From the NCBI GenBank assembly GCA_964510515.1, contig CAZEAU010000010.1:15781-79780 (forward strand): a DNA stretch of 64,000 nt, written 5' to 3'. The position numbers were made by a program, and so were the translations under genes. This document shows, piece by piece, positions 25,719-34,037 of the stretch (positions are counted from its first letter, which is position 1; each line of letters opens with the position of its first letter). The notes under the pieces are model-generated. The model saw only the letters and a list, made by a program, of their open reading frames with translations, searched no databases and was not told the DNA's origin. Source of the DNA: SURF-21 sp964510515. GTDB taxonomy: Bacteria; Actinomycetota; Geothermincolia; Geothermincolales; RBG-13-55-18.

Positions 25719-27554
25719 CTATCCCCCCCCGAGCCCCTCCAGCTCCATCTCGCGCAGGATCCTCTTGTTCACCTTGAAGACCTCGGTGAGCGGCATCTCG
25801 TCCATGAAGATGATCGCCTTGGGCAGCGCGTACTTGGCCACCCTTCCCCGCAAATAGGTAAGGTAGTCCTCCTCGCTCACCCTCCCCTTGTATTCCTCCT
25901 TGAGCTGGATGAAGATCTTGATGCGCTCGCTGCCCTCCCTCTCGGGGTCGGGAACGCCGATGGCGGCGGCTACCTCCGTCGCCTCGTGGTCGTAGAGGAT
26001 ATCATCGACCTCCCTGGTATAGACCTTGTAGCCGGAGACGATGACCATGTCCTTGGTGCGGTCCACGATGGAGAAATACCCGTTCTCGTCCATCTTGACC
26101 ACGTCGCCGGTATGCACGAAGCCCTCGTCGTCAAGCCCCTTGCCCGGCTCCGGCCAGTACCCCAGCATGCGCTGGGGGCCGGAGAGCAGCATCTCCCCGA
26201 GCTTGCCCTCGGCTATCATCTCCCCAAACGGGACCGGAGCCCCCGAGTCCACCTCCACCACCTTGACCACGGTGTCCGGCACGGGGATGCCGATGGTGGC
26301 GCGCTTCTCCTCGCCCTTGATGCCGGAGCGCTTGCGGTTGTAGTCGGAGATCATGCCGAGGATGGTCAAGAACACCTTGCCGTAGAGCTTCGGCCCCAGC
26401 AGGCGCGCCTGCGCGTTCATGAAGGCCCGGCTTAAGGGGTTGAAGAGCAGCGCGTTCATGACCGGGACCATTTTGCGCCCGCCCATGGCGCGTATATTGG
26501 CGGAGACGTTGAAGTGCGTGACCGGCGAGAGCTCGGAGAGGCCGTAGCCCTCGGACACGAACGTCTTGCTCTCCTGCTCGAACTTCTCCTGCACGTTGGG
26601 AGGGAGGGCCGCGGACCCCGAGATGCCGATGACCCGCGTGGCCTTGATGTCCTCCTCGAGCAGCTTCATGAACTGGGTGGGCACGCCGAACTGCAGCACC
26701 GGGTTGTGCTCGTGTATCATGCGCAGCATCCCCTTGGTATCGCGGGGGTCGGTGACGACGAGCAGCTTGTAGGCGCCGCTGATCATGGTGTGCATGATGC
26801 AGTGCCCGTAGCTGTGGAAGAAGGGCAGGCCGATGAGCACGGAGGTGTTGCCCTCGAGTATCTTGACGATGGGGCCGAAGACGGCGGGGTTCTGCAGGGC
26901 GTTGGCCACGATGTTGCGGTGGGTGAGCATGCACCCCTTGGGGAGCCCGGTGGTGCCCCCGGTGAAGAGCAGGGTCTCCAGGTCGCGGGAGGGGTCGAGG
27001 TCGATGCGCGGGGCCCCGGGCTCGGCCTGGGCGATGATGTCGCTCAACCACATGGCGTCGGGCAATTCCTCGTGCCGGGGCGGCCGGTCGGAATAGTCCT
27101 CCACCCTGGTGACGATGATGTTCGGCTCGGCCATGTATTCGCGCAGCGATTCCGCCAGCGGAAGGTTCTCCTCCAGGCAGATGAGCGCCTCGGGCGTGCA
27201 TTCCCGAAACTTGTGGGAAAGGGTGTCCAGGGGCTCGAGGAAGCTGCACGGCACGTGCACCGCGCCGGCCTTGGATATCCCGGCGTCAGCGATGATGAAC
27301 TGCACCGAGGTGGGCAGCAGGGTGGCCACCCTGCTGCCCTTCGTCACCCCCATGGAAGCCAGGGCGTTGGCCAGCCTTTCGGCATGGTCCTTGACCTCGG
27401 GATAGGAGATCTCCATGCCCAGTTGCACGCAGCCCATGCGCGGTTTCTCCTTCGCCGCCCGGTCCAGAAGGTAATGGCTGGGCTGGTGCGGATAAGGCTG
27501 TAGAGAACGCGGGATTCCGACGATCTTGTACTCCTTGAACCAGGGATAATCCAT
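25719..27554 (-). CDS. AMP-dependent fatty acyl-CoA synthetase
   Basis: A 611-residue ANL-superfamily ligase that activates a carboxylic acid, probably a fatty acid, through an acyl-AMP to acyl-CoA. The P-loop-like motif LLFTGGTTGLPKGCMLTH lies near residues 197-214. SEGYGLSELSPVTHFN, HTGDVVKMDENGYFSIVDRTKDMV and the C-terminal catalytic lysine region VNKRILR follow in the usual order. The length fits long-chain ligases. I start at MDYPWFKEY with AAGGGG upstream. The promoter region carries a long inverted repeat. It could feed the nearby SDR, hydratase and PHA synthase enzymes. Confidence 0.9.
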   Translation of the reverse strand: MDYPWFKEYKIVGIPRSLQPYPHQPSHYLLDRAAKEKPRMGCVQLGMEISYPEVKDHAERLANALASMGVTKGSRVATLLPTSVQFIIADAGISKAGAVHVPCSFLEPLDTLSHKFRECTPEALICLEENLPLAESLREYMAEPNIIVTRVEDYSDRPPRHEELPDAMWLSDIIAQAEPGAPRIDLDPSRDLETLLFTGGTTGLPKGCMLTHRNIVANALQNPAVFGPIVKILEGNTSVLIGLPFFHSYGHCIMHTMISGAYKLLVVTDPRDTKGMLRMIHEHNPVLQFGVPTQFMKLLEEDIKATRVIGISGSAALPPNVQEKFEQESKTFVSEGYGLSELSPVTHFNVSANIRAMGGRKMVPVMNALLFNPLSRAFMNAQARLLGPKLYGKVFLTILGMISDYNRKRSGIKGEEKRATIGIPVPDTVVKVVEVDSGAPVPFGEMIAEGKLGEMLLSGPQRMLGYWPEPGKGLDDEGFVHTGDVVKMDENGYFSIVDRTKDMVIVSGYKVYTREVDDILYDHEATEVAAAIGVPDPEREGSERIKIFIQLKEEYKGRVSEEDYLTYLRGRVAKYALPKAIIFMDEMPLTEVFKVNKRILREMELEGLGGG

Positions 27555-27595
27555 GGACCCAACCCCCTTCTGCCGCTGGCCTTGGACCGATTTCG

Positions 27596-27631
27596 CCGAG
27601 ACATATATTATACCGCAATTGCATGTCTCGG
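27596..27631 (-). promoter_or_regulatory. Inverted-repeat operator around the acyl-CoA synthetase promoter
   Basis: CCGAGACAT at 27596-27604 and ATGTCTCGG at 27623-27631 are perfect 9-bp inverted arms. The 18-bp spacer contains the minus-strand -10 box TATAAT (27607-27612) and a small palindrome GCAATTGC. A regulator bound here would cover the promoter, about 45 bp before the ATG. A TetR-type fatty-acid regulator is a reasonable guess; none is encoded nearby. Confidence 0.55.
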
Positions 27632-27802
27632 ATATAAGCGCAACGCGAAAATGGAGCACCGCAGACGCTCCGGCGCGGCGCCCTGCCGGTATGCGGCGGG
27701 CTTGGCCTGCCGCCTGGGAGCGGTGCCCTCAAGCCGCGAGCGGCGCGCAAGCGTCACGCCTTCCCGCCGCGGCCATGCGGGCAATATGGCGCAAGGGGGG
27801 AA

Positions 27803-27824
27803 GGGGCCGGGGTCGCCCGGCCCC
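27803..27824 (-). terminator. Possible terminator hairpin after the lipoprotein gene
   Basis: A perfect 9-bp GC stem, GGGGCCGGG and CCCGGCCCC, with a GTCG loop, 26 bp past the lipoprotein stop. There is no clear T-run after it on the minus strand, so intrinsic termination is uncertain. Confidence 0.35.
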
Positions 27825-27849
27825 TGCAGATATCCTGGCCCGGGGCGCC

Positions 27850-28350
27850 CTAGAGGACGCCGCCGATCCTCCCGATCTGGATGTGCACCTCTCCGTCCTC
27901 GTCGCTCACGGTCACGGTGACGATGGAGCCGTCGTCCATCTCCTTCATCCAGGTGGCCTCCCTGGCGGTCTCTTCCACGATGAGCGGGTCTCCCATCTTG
28001 CCATTGTAGAAGTCGACCACCTTGTCGAAGCCGTGCGTGGTGATAAACACCGCTCCCGCGGTCGTGAACTCGCCCTCGGGGCCGCTTCCCGACACCATGG
28101 CTCCGCTTCCCGGCACGAGTTCGGCGCCGGGGTAGATCGGGGCTCCCAGCTCTTTCTCGCTGGGGACCTTTTCGGAGTAATTGTAGCTGACGTCACCCTC
28201 CTCGGTCTTGTAGGTGACGGTGCCGCCGTCTTCCTCCACCTTCACCTCGCCAAGCGGGGTCTCAACCGTCTCTTTGTCGCCGCACCCGGCGCTCACGGCC
28301 AGGGCGAACGCCATGCTCAGCAGCAGCATCATGACCAGTGCTTTCCTCAA
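27850..28350 (-). CDS. Putative secreted lipoprotein
   Basis: A 166-residue protein with a lipoprotein signal: LRKALVMMLLLSMAFALAVSAGC, with the lipobox cysteine about residue 23. After lipidation the mature part is acidic and hydrophilic (GDKETVETPLGEVKVEED...). It then has an alpha/beta stretch with YPGAELVPGSGAM and VVDFYNGKMGDP. Function is unknown; similar small lipoproteins occur in uncultured actinobacteria, but I cannot name a family. The TTG start is chosen because GGGAGG lies 5 bp before it and the signal peptide begins there. A start at 28404 would put 18 extra residues before the signal. Confidence 0.65.
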   Translation of the reverse strand: MRKALVMMLLLSMAFALAVSAGCGDKETVETPLGEVKVEEDGGTVTYKTEEGDVSYNYSEKVPSEKELGAPIYPGAELVPGSGAMVSGSGPEGEFTTAGAVFITTHGFDKVVDFYNGKMGDPLIVEETAREATWMKEMDDGSIVTVTVSDEDGEVHIQIGRIGGVL

Positions 28351-28427
28351 CTCTCTCCCTCCCTTCCTCGTTCCGGCTGCGTCTTGCGGGTCCATCCCGC
28401 ACACAACTTTCTCCCGTTACGCGATTA

Positions 28428-28700
28428 TTATACCCACGCGTGCGAGGTTGCAGCAGCCAAGCCCGCTCCCCCTGCTTCAGCTCCGCTATTATGCCCGCGC
28501 GTGCGGGGATGCAGCGCGGAGGAGCTCTTCGAGTGAGAGGCCCTGATGCCTTTATACCCACGCGTGCGGGGGTACAGCGTCGACCAGGCCCCAGAATGGC
28601 GGCCCTGGTGAATTATACCCACGCGGGCGGGGGTGCAGCTACGCGCAGGCAGTCTTGGATGCGAGGCAGGATATTATGCCCGCGCGGGCGGGGGTGCAGC
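28428..28700 (+). CRISPR. Short degenerate CRISPR-like array, type I-E-like repeats, no cas genes
   Basis: Five imperfect 27-nt repeats start at 28428, 28489, 28552, 28613 and 28674, so the period is 61, 63, 61 and 61 bp. This is the 29+32 geometry of type I-E arrays. The repeats share TTAT(A/G)CCC at the left, CGCG then GCGGGG in the middle and TGCAGC at the right. That is the palindromic CCC-CGCG-GCGGGG plan of I-E repeats read on the plus strand. The intervening sequences are unrelated to each other. Copies differ at 2-5 positions, with the first the most divergent, so the array looks decayed. No cas gene or long leader is nearby. Confidence 0.6.
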
Positions 28701-28861
28701 GGTCCGGGAGCGCCGCTTCCACGCTTCCGGGCGCTCTTTCGCTTCCTTCAGGCCCAACCTCACGATTGAGCCCTTGCGCTTCGCCGCTCCCTCGCCTCCG
28801 CCGGGTTGGACAGGGGATTCTCACCCCCGGGCCGCCCGGCATGCCCGGCACGGCAAGAAAA

Positions 28862-28885
28862 AAACAGGGCCTTGCGGCCCTGTTT
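28862..28885 (-). terminator. Terminator after tRNA-Ala
   Basis: A perfect 10-bp stem AAACAGGGCC/GGCCCTGTTT with a 4-nt loop, lying 4 bp after the tRNA 3' end on the minus strand. It is followed by a run of T (minus strand), a textbook intrinsic terminator. Confidence 0.85.
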
Positions 28886-28889
28886 ATAT

Positions 28890-28966
28890 TGGTGGAGCCG
28901 ATGGGACTCGAACCCACGACCTCTACCATGCCAAGGTAGCGCTCTCCCAAGCTGAGCTACGGCCCC
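28890..28966 (-). tRNA. tRNA-Ala (anticodon GGC)
   Basis: The 77-nt sequence on the minus strand begins GGGGCCGTAGCTCAG and ends CGGCTCCACCA, with CCA encoded. The acceptor stem pairs GGGGCCG with CGGCTCC (one G-U). The anticodon stem is CTACC/GGTAG with loop TTGGCAT, anticodon GGC. The T arm contains GGTTCGAGTCCC. It is downstream of rsfS, followed by a strong terminator. Confidence 0.96.
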
Positions 28967-29035
28967 TCGAAGACACCTTAAGCAGTATAAGGACTGGCGA
29001 ATACAGCGTCAACGGCACGGAAGGCCGCGCGGCGC

Positions 29036-29476
29036 TCATATGCGCACGGCACCCTGGGGGTCCTCCAGCGCGTCCACGCAGGGCGCGTCCTTCCATAGCC
29101 TCTCTATCTCGTAGTATTCGCGCTCTTCCTGGCGAAATATGTGCACGACGACGTCGATGTAGTCGAGCAGCACCCAGCGCCTGTGCTGCACGCCCTCGCG
29201 GCGGGCGGGCTTGACCCCCAGCGCGGCCAGCCGCTCCTCCACCGCCTCCTGTATGCTCCTCACCTGCCGGTCGGTGCCTCCGCTGCAGATGACGAAATAA
29301 TCGGTTATGGCCATTACATCCCTCATATCGAGCACCAGGACATCGTGTGCTTTTTTGTCCAAAGCGACCTCAGCCGCCGCGATGGCGATCTTCCTGTTTT
29401 CCGCCGTTATGCACCTCCCATGACCTCCGCGTCCGTTTCGCCTGCGGGCGCGTCTTCGCGCGCATGACGTCCACAT
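29036..29476 (-). CDS. rsfS: Ribosome silencing factor RsfS
   Basis: A RsfS/Iojap protein that binds ribosomal protein L14 and blocks subunit joining in starved cells. The conserved core runs from ENRKIAIAAAEVALDKKAHDVLVLDM through DYFVICSGGTDRQVRSI to HIFRQEEREYYEIERLWKDAP. Family members usually begin near the ITAENRK segment, but no ATG, GTG or TTG is in frame there. The nearest in-frame start is the ATG at 29476, giving 146 residues and a basic, atypical N-terminal extension. A TATGAT box lies 9 bp before that ATG. An ATA start after GGGAGG is the alternative. It lies downstream of nadD and the LCP-like gene, as in many Gram-positives. Confidence 0.88.
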   Translation of the reverse strand: MWTSCARRRARRRNGRGGHGRCITAENRKIAIAAAEVALDKKAHDVLVLDMRDVMAITDYFVICSGGTDRQVRSIQEAVEERLAALGVKPARREGVQHRRWVLLDYIDVVVHIFRQEEREYYEIERLWKDAPCVDALEDPQGAVRI

Positions 29477-29508
29477 GCATAGACTATCATATCTCGCCCC
29501 CACCCTCC

Positions 29509-29611
29509 TGCTCCGCGCTCATCAGGCCAGGTCCCGGCCGGCGACGATGATTATCTGCGCTGCTCCGCGCTCATCAGACCAGGTCCCGGCCGGCGACGAT
29601 GATTATCTGCG
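29509..29611. repeat. 52-bp tandem duplication at the end of the LCP-like gene
   Basis: Two adjacent copies (29509-29560 and 29561-29611) differ at one base, G versus A. The right-hand copy contains the last codons and stop of the LCP-like gene. The left-hand copy is a spare 3' end lying in the intergenic region before rsfS. This points to a recent slippage or unequal-crossover event. Confidence 0.85.
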
Positions 29612-30866
29612 GCCCCGGGCCCGGCTCCGAGACCAGCTCGGCGATGGAGAGCAGCACCCCCAGGTAACGCGCGAAGGCCTCCGTCCTGGGGTCCTGGCTG
29701 CGGTACTTTATGGTGCTCTTCTCGTGCGAGAAATCGTTGATCTCCTCTCCGTCCACGCTTATCTTGGCATTGCCGCCCGTGCCCGCCACCGGCACCCCCA
29801 GGGCGGCGAGGCGGTCGCCCAGCATCCTCCCCAGGTCGGGGACCCCGCAGCCGTTGAGCACCTCCACCGCGGGGACGGCCTTCACCGCCAGCCTGCCCTC
29901 CCCGAGGTCGGCGAAGGAGCGCAGCATGGACGCCAGGTAGTCCGCATCCCCCCGCGCCGAGCCGGCGCCCGGCTCGAGGCGGTACCCCCCGTCCAGCGCG
30001 GAGAGCACCACCGCCAGTGCTTCCGCCTCCACCTGCCCGCACGCGGAGAGAAAATCCGGCAGGTAAGCTTTCGTGCGCGCCAGCCGCGAGGAGAAGGACG
30101 CCCCTGCCTCGGGCTCGTCGCCGGCGAGCAGGTAGAGGATGAGCCTGTCGGCGTCCCTTATCTCCTGGCCCGAGAAGAGGAAGTCCGTCTCGCCGTTGAG
30201 GGGGCTTACGAGCACCGTTTCCTCCTCAAGGAGCACCGCCGGCGGCAACGTGCCCTGCAGCAGCTTGAGCGCCCCCCGGAAGTCAAGCAGCAGCAGGTAG
30301 TCGACTTGCGTGCCCGCGAGATTGCTCACCGTGGAGCGCAGCAGGTCCTCGCCGCCTTCCTCGTACAGGGCGCGGCTGAGGTCGGTCTCTCCGCCCTCGG
30401 CATTGTAGGCCGCCGAGGTCTCCGGTATGAGATAGAGCTCGCCCCCACCCCCCTCGCGGTCGAAGGTCAGCAGCGCCAGGGCAAGGATGTCCCGCGCGGG
30501 CTCGCCCTTTACCTCGCCCGCGTACACCCCCAGCAGGATCGAGACCTCCCCCCCGAGCTCTCTCGCCTCCTGGGGATGGGTGAAGTACAGGTAAGCGGGC
30601 CCGCCCTCCTCCCCCACTCCCCCGGAGGCAAAACGTCCCTTCGCCCAGGTTGCGGCCTCGCGCACCACGTTGATATACGGAATGTCGAATACGGCCCCCG
30701 CGGCCAGCACGCACGCCAGCAGCAGCAGTATCGCCAAAACGATGCGGCGCTTCTTCCTCGCTTCCCTGCTCCGCCTCTTTTTCAAGCGCGAGAGCTTCTG
30801 CTTGTGCGAGGAAGGGGCCGCCGCCTCAGCGGGCCTATCCCCCTCGGCCGTTTTCTTTCCCCTCAA
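29574..30866 (-). CDS. LCP (LytR-CpsA-Psr)-like protein with LytR C-terminal domain
   Basis: A 430-residue membrane protein. A very basic cytoplasmic N-terminus (to about residue 40) and one transmembrane helix (about 41-62) precede an extracellular region. Residues about 105-290 follow the LCP pattern: LLGVYAG, ALLTFD, the DLSRALYEEGGEDLLRSTVSNLAGTQVDYLL segment and LNGETDFL. The C-terminal part (about 335-425) contains VEVLNGCGVPDLG, the LytR_C start. The arginine-rich catalytic motif usually written IPRDT reads LIPETSA here, and the later arginines are missing. It may not transfer wall polymers. It overlaps the nadD stop by four bases. Confidence 0.72.
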   Translation of the reverse strand: MRGKKTAEGDRPAEAAAPSSHKQKLSRLKKRRSREARKKRRIVLAILLLLACVLAAGAVFDIPYINVVREAATWAKGRFASGGVGEEGGPAYLYFTHPQEARELGGEVSILLGVYAGEVKGEPARDILALALLTFDREGGGGELYLIPETSAAYNAEGGETDLSRALYEEGGEDLLRSTVSNLAGTQVDYLLLLDFRGALKLLQGTLPPAVLLEEETVLVSPLNGETDFLFSGQEIRDADRLILYLLAGDEPEAGASFSSRLARTKAYLPDFLSACGQVEAEALAVVLSALDGGYRLEPGAGSARGDADYLASMLRSFADLGEGRLAVKAVPAVEVLNGCGVPDLGRMLGDRLAALGVPVAGTGGNAKISVDGEEINDFSHEKSTIKYRSQDPRTEAFARYLGVLLSIAELVSEPGPGPQIIIVAGRDLV

Positions 30867-31489
30867 AGGTAGAACCCGTTCTTCTCGATGAACGCCGCGA
30901 CGCCCTCGGGGACCAGGTAGGTGATGGTCCTCCCCTCCTTCACCCGCGCCCTTATCTCCGTCGAGGAGACCTCCAGGGCGGGGATGTCCATCACCAGCAC
31001 CCGGGGGGGCGCCCCTCCCCCGCCCGCGGCGGGGGGCAGGGCTCCTTCAAGGTCCGCGAGGTCGTAGCCCGGGCGGTTGGCCACGATAAAGACCGCCTCT
31101 CCCAGCAGCTCTTCCGGTTCTTTCCAGGAGAGTATCTCCAGCACGGCATCGGCCCCGGCGATGAAGAAGACCTCGCTGCCATGGCCATAGAGGCGCCGCA
31201 TCTCGCGCATGGTGTCCACGGTGTAGGAAAACCCCGGGCGCTCTATCTCCATGCGCGACACCCGGAAGCGCGGGTTGGCAGCGGTGGCGATGACCGCCAT
31301 GAGATAGCGGCTCTCGGGGTCCAGGCGCTCGCGTTCCTCCTTGTGGGGCGGGTTACCGCTGGGCACGAACAGCACCTGGTCGAGCTGGAACCGAGTGCGG
31401 GCCTCCTCCGCGATGACCAGGTGGCCGACGTGGATGGGATCGAAGGTGCCCCCCATGATCCCTATGCGTTTCACCCGCATCCCGCCCAT
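30863..31489 (-). CDS. nadD: Nicotinate-nucleotide adenylyltransferase
   Basis: A 208-residue enzyme that joins nicotinate mononucleotide and ATP to make deamido-NAD. The nucleotidyltransferase motif GIMGGTFDPIHVGHL lies at residues 10-24 and the SSTEIRARV motif near 172-180. A glycine/proline-rich loop (about 150-161) is an insertion. It begins one base after the proA stop (TGAGATG) and overlaps the LCP-like gene by ATGA, so three genes are coupled. An ATG three codons later is an alternative start. Confidence 0.94.
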   Translation of the reverse strand: MGGMRVKRIGIMGGTFDPIHVGHLVIAEEARTRFQLDQVLFVPSGNPPHKEERERLDPESRYLMAVIATAANPRFRVSRMEIERPGFSYTVDTMREMRRLYGHGSEVFFIAGADAVLEILSWKEPEELLGEAVFIVANRPGYDLADLEGALPPAAGGGGAPPRVLVMDIPALEVSSTEIRARVKEGRTITYLVPEGVAAFIEKNGFYL

Positions 31490-31490
31490 C

Positions 31491-32738
31491 TCAGGGTCTC
31501 ACCTGACCGTCCCCGTAGATGACGAACTTGCTGGAGGTGAGCTCGCGCAGGGTCATGGGGCCGCGCGCGTGCAGCTTCTGGGTGGAGATGCCGATCTCCG
31601 CTCCCAGGCCGAACTGTCCCCCGTCGGTGAAGCGCGTCGACGCATTGACATAGACGTCGGCGGAATCCACCGCTGCGGCGAAGCGCCGTGCCGCGTGCAG
31701 GTCGCGGGTGACGATGGCGTCGGAGTGCTTGGATCCGTAGGTGTTGATGTGGGCGATGGCCTCCTCCAGCGACGCGACCACGCGCACGGCCAGGACCAGG
31801 TCCAGGTACTCCTCGTGCCAGTCCTCCTCCCTCGCCGCCTCGGCGCCCGGCAGGATGGCGCGCGTGCGCTCACAGCCGCGCAGCTCGACCCCGTGTTCCT
31901 CGAGGGCGCGCGCCGCGGCGGGCAGGAACTCCGCGGCCACCGCCTCGTGGACCAGCAGGGTCTCCATGGCATTGCACACGCCCGGCCGCTGCGTCTTGGC
32001 GTTGACCGCAATGCGCTCCGCCGCCTCCAGGTCGGCGGCGGCGTCGACGTAGGTGTGGCAGTTCCCCACCCCCGTCTCGATCACCGCCACCGTGCTCTCC
32101 TCGACCACGCTGCGTATGAGTCCGGCCCCGCCACGAGGGATGAGCACGTCCACGTACCCGCGCAGGCGCATGAGCTGCCTCGCCGTCTCGCGGTCGCTTC
32201 CCGGGACCAGCTGAACGCATCCCGCGGGGAGCCCGGCACCTTCCGCCGCCCTGGCCAGTATCTCCGCCAGCAGGCGGTTCGAGAAAATGGCCGAGGAGCT
32301 GCCGCGCAGGATGACAGCGTTGCCGGATTTCACGCACAGCCCGGCGGCATCCACGGTGACGTTCGGCCGCGCCTCGTAGATGATGGCCACCACCCCCAAG
32401 GGGACCCTTACCTTGCTTATCTCCAGGCCGTTGGGCAGCCTCCAGCCCTCCAGCACCTCGCCCACGGGGTCGGCGAGGGCGGCCACCTCGCGCAGCCCGG
32501 CGGCCATCTCCTCGACCCTCTTCTCGTTCAGGGCCAGCCGATCCATGAGCGCAGCGCTGAGGCCGCTCTCGCGCCCGGCCTCGAGGTCCTCGAGGTTGGC
32601 GGCGAGTATCTCGCGCGTTCGCGAGACAAGCGCCCGCGCCATCCCCTCCAGGGCATTATTCTTGACCTCCGCCGTGGTCACGGCCAGCCCGAGCGAGGCC
32701 GCGCGTGCCCTCTTTCCCAGCTCTTCCATTGCCTTCAT
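31491..32738 (-). CDS. proA: Gamma-glutamyl phosphate reductase
   Basis: A 415-residue aldehyde-dehydrogenase-superfamily enzyme that reduces gamma-glutamyl phosphate to the semialdehyde for proline. The catalytic cysteine is in KTQRPGVCNAMETLL. The NADPH-binding region VPLGVVAIIYEARPNVTVDAAGLCVKSGNAVILRG and the late DADVY-like VDSADVYVNASTRFTDG motif are in order. I start at MKAMEELG, where GGGGAGG lies 5 bp upstream, instead of ten codons earlier. Next to proB, as usual. Confidence 0.96.
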   Translation of the reverse strand: MKAMEELGKRARAASLGLAVTTAEVKNNALEGMARALVSRTREILAANLEDLEAGRESGLSAALMDRLALNEKRVEEMAAGLREVAALADPVGEVLEGWRLPNGLEISKVRVPLGVVAIIYEARPNVTVDAAGLCVKSGNAVILRGSSSAIFSNRLLAEILARAAEGAGLPAGCVQLVPGSDRETARQLMRLRGYVDVLIPRGGAGLIRSVVEESTVAVIETGVGNCHTYVDAAADLEAAERIAVNAKTQRPGVCNAMETLLVHEAVAAEFLPAAARALEEHGVELRGCERTRAILPGAEAAREEDWHEEYLDLVLAVRVVASLEEAIAHINTYGSKHSDAIVTRDLHAARRFAAAVDSADVYVNASTRFTDGGQFGLGAEIGISTQKLHARGPMTLRELTSSKFVIYGDGQVRP

Positions 32739-32831
32739 TCCGCCCTCCCCACGCACATCCACGCACATCTTATCTCCTCACTGCCGCACGCCTGTCCTCG
32801 AAGCGTGACCGCCGCGGCGGCGGCGCCTCCC

Positions 32832-33968
32832 TCACCCCTCTTTTTCCACTATCACCAGGTGGTCGCGGTGGATGACCTCTTCGCAGCGCTCATGACCCAG
32901 CAGACTGGCCGCCTCCGCGCTGCGCAAGCCCCTCACCTCGTCCAGCTCTCCCGCCGAGAGGGTGCAAAGGCCGCGCGCTATCCTCCGGCCCTCCTCGTCC
33001 GTGACCTCCACGGCATCGCCGGCATTGAAGCTTCCCCTGCACTCGACCACCCCCGCGGGGAGCAGGCTCTTGCCGCCGTGCAATATGGCCTCCCGCGCTC
33101 CCGCGTCGATGACGATGGTCCCGCGTGGGCGCGTGCCGTACGCGATCCAGTGCTTCTGGTTGCGCAGCCTCTTCGAGCTGGGATGGAAATATGTGCCCAG
33201 CATATCGCCCCGCATGAGCGTGGGGAGCACGCCGGGCTCATGCCCCGGGGCGACGAGCACCCCGATCCCGGAGGCGGTGGCGATGCGCGCCGCCTCCAGC
33301 TTGGCGCGCATCCCCCCCGAGGAATGCTCCTCCACCGTCCTGCCCGCCGACCTCATCATCTCCGAGGTTATCCTCTCCACCTCGCGGATGAGGCGGGCCT
33401 CGCGGTCCACCTTGGGGTCGGCGGTATAGAGGCCCCTGATATCGGAGAGCATTATCACCAGGTCCGCTTCGGTGAGCACCGCCACCAGCGCGGCGAGGCG
33501 GTCGTTGTCTCCGAAGCGTATCTCCTCCACCGCCACGGTGTCGTTCTCGTTGACCAGCGGCACCACGCCGAGCTCGAGCAGGCGGTCGAAGGTGTTGCGG
33601 GCATTGAGATATTGGCGGCGGTGGGAGAAATCATATTGGGTGAAGAGCACCTGGCCGACCCGGAGGCCGTGCTCGGCAAAAAGGCTGCTGTAGAGGTGCA
33701 GGAGGAGCCCCTGGCCCACCGACGACGACGCCTGCAGCGAGGGGATGTCGCGCGGGCGCTCGCTCAGCCCGAGCAGCTCGACCCCCGCCGCTATGGCCCC
33801 GGAGGACACCAGGATCACCTCCCGTCCCTCGCCGCGCAGCGCAGCAATCTGCTCCACCAGCGACCTCATGTGCGCACGGTCGAGCCGCCCCGCGGCGTCG
33901 CTCAGGGTGTAGGTCCCCACCTTGACCACTATGCGCCCGGCCTCGCTGAACCTCTTTCTGGGACTCAA
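32832..33968 (-). CDS. proB: Glutamate 5-kinase
   Basis: A 378-residue kinase for the first step of proline synthesis, normally inhibited by proline. An amino-acid-kinase domain (to about 260) carries IVVKVGTYTLSD, EVILVSSGAIAAG and NENDTVAVEEIRFGDND. A C-terminal PUA domain (about 280-370, KGTIVIDAGAREAILHGGKSLLPAG-like) follows. The start is TTG; a GGAG lies about 10 bp upstream. It is in the common actinobacterial order obgE-proB-proA-nadD. Confidence 0.95.
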   Translation of the reverse strand: MSPRKRFSEAGRIVVKVGTYTLSDAAGRLDRAHMRSLVEQIAALRGEGREVILVSSGAIAAGVELLGLSERPRDIPSLQASSSVGQGLLLHLYSSLFAEHGLRVGQVLFTQYDFSHRRQYLNARNTFDRLLELGVVPLVNENDTVAVEEIRFGDNDRLAALVAVLTEADLVIMLSDIRGLYTADPKVDREARLIREVERITSEMMRSAGRTVEEHSSGGMRAKLEAARIATASGIGVLVAPGHEPGVLPTLMRGDMLGTYFHPSSKRLRNQKHWIAYGTRPRGTIVIDAGAREAILHGGKSLLPAGVVECRGSFNAGDAVEVTDEEGRRIARGLCTLSAGELDEVRGLRSAEAASLLGHERCEEVIHRDHLVIVEKEG

Positions 33969-34037
33969 ATCCCGCCATCTCCTCTCCGCATCCCCGGCGC
34001 CCGCCCCCCGCAGCGCGCACCTCTCTGCGCGCGCTGC

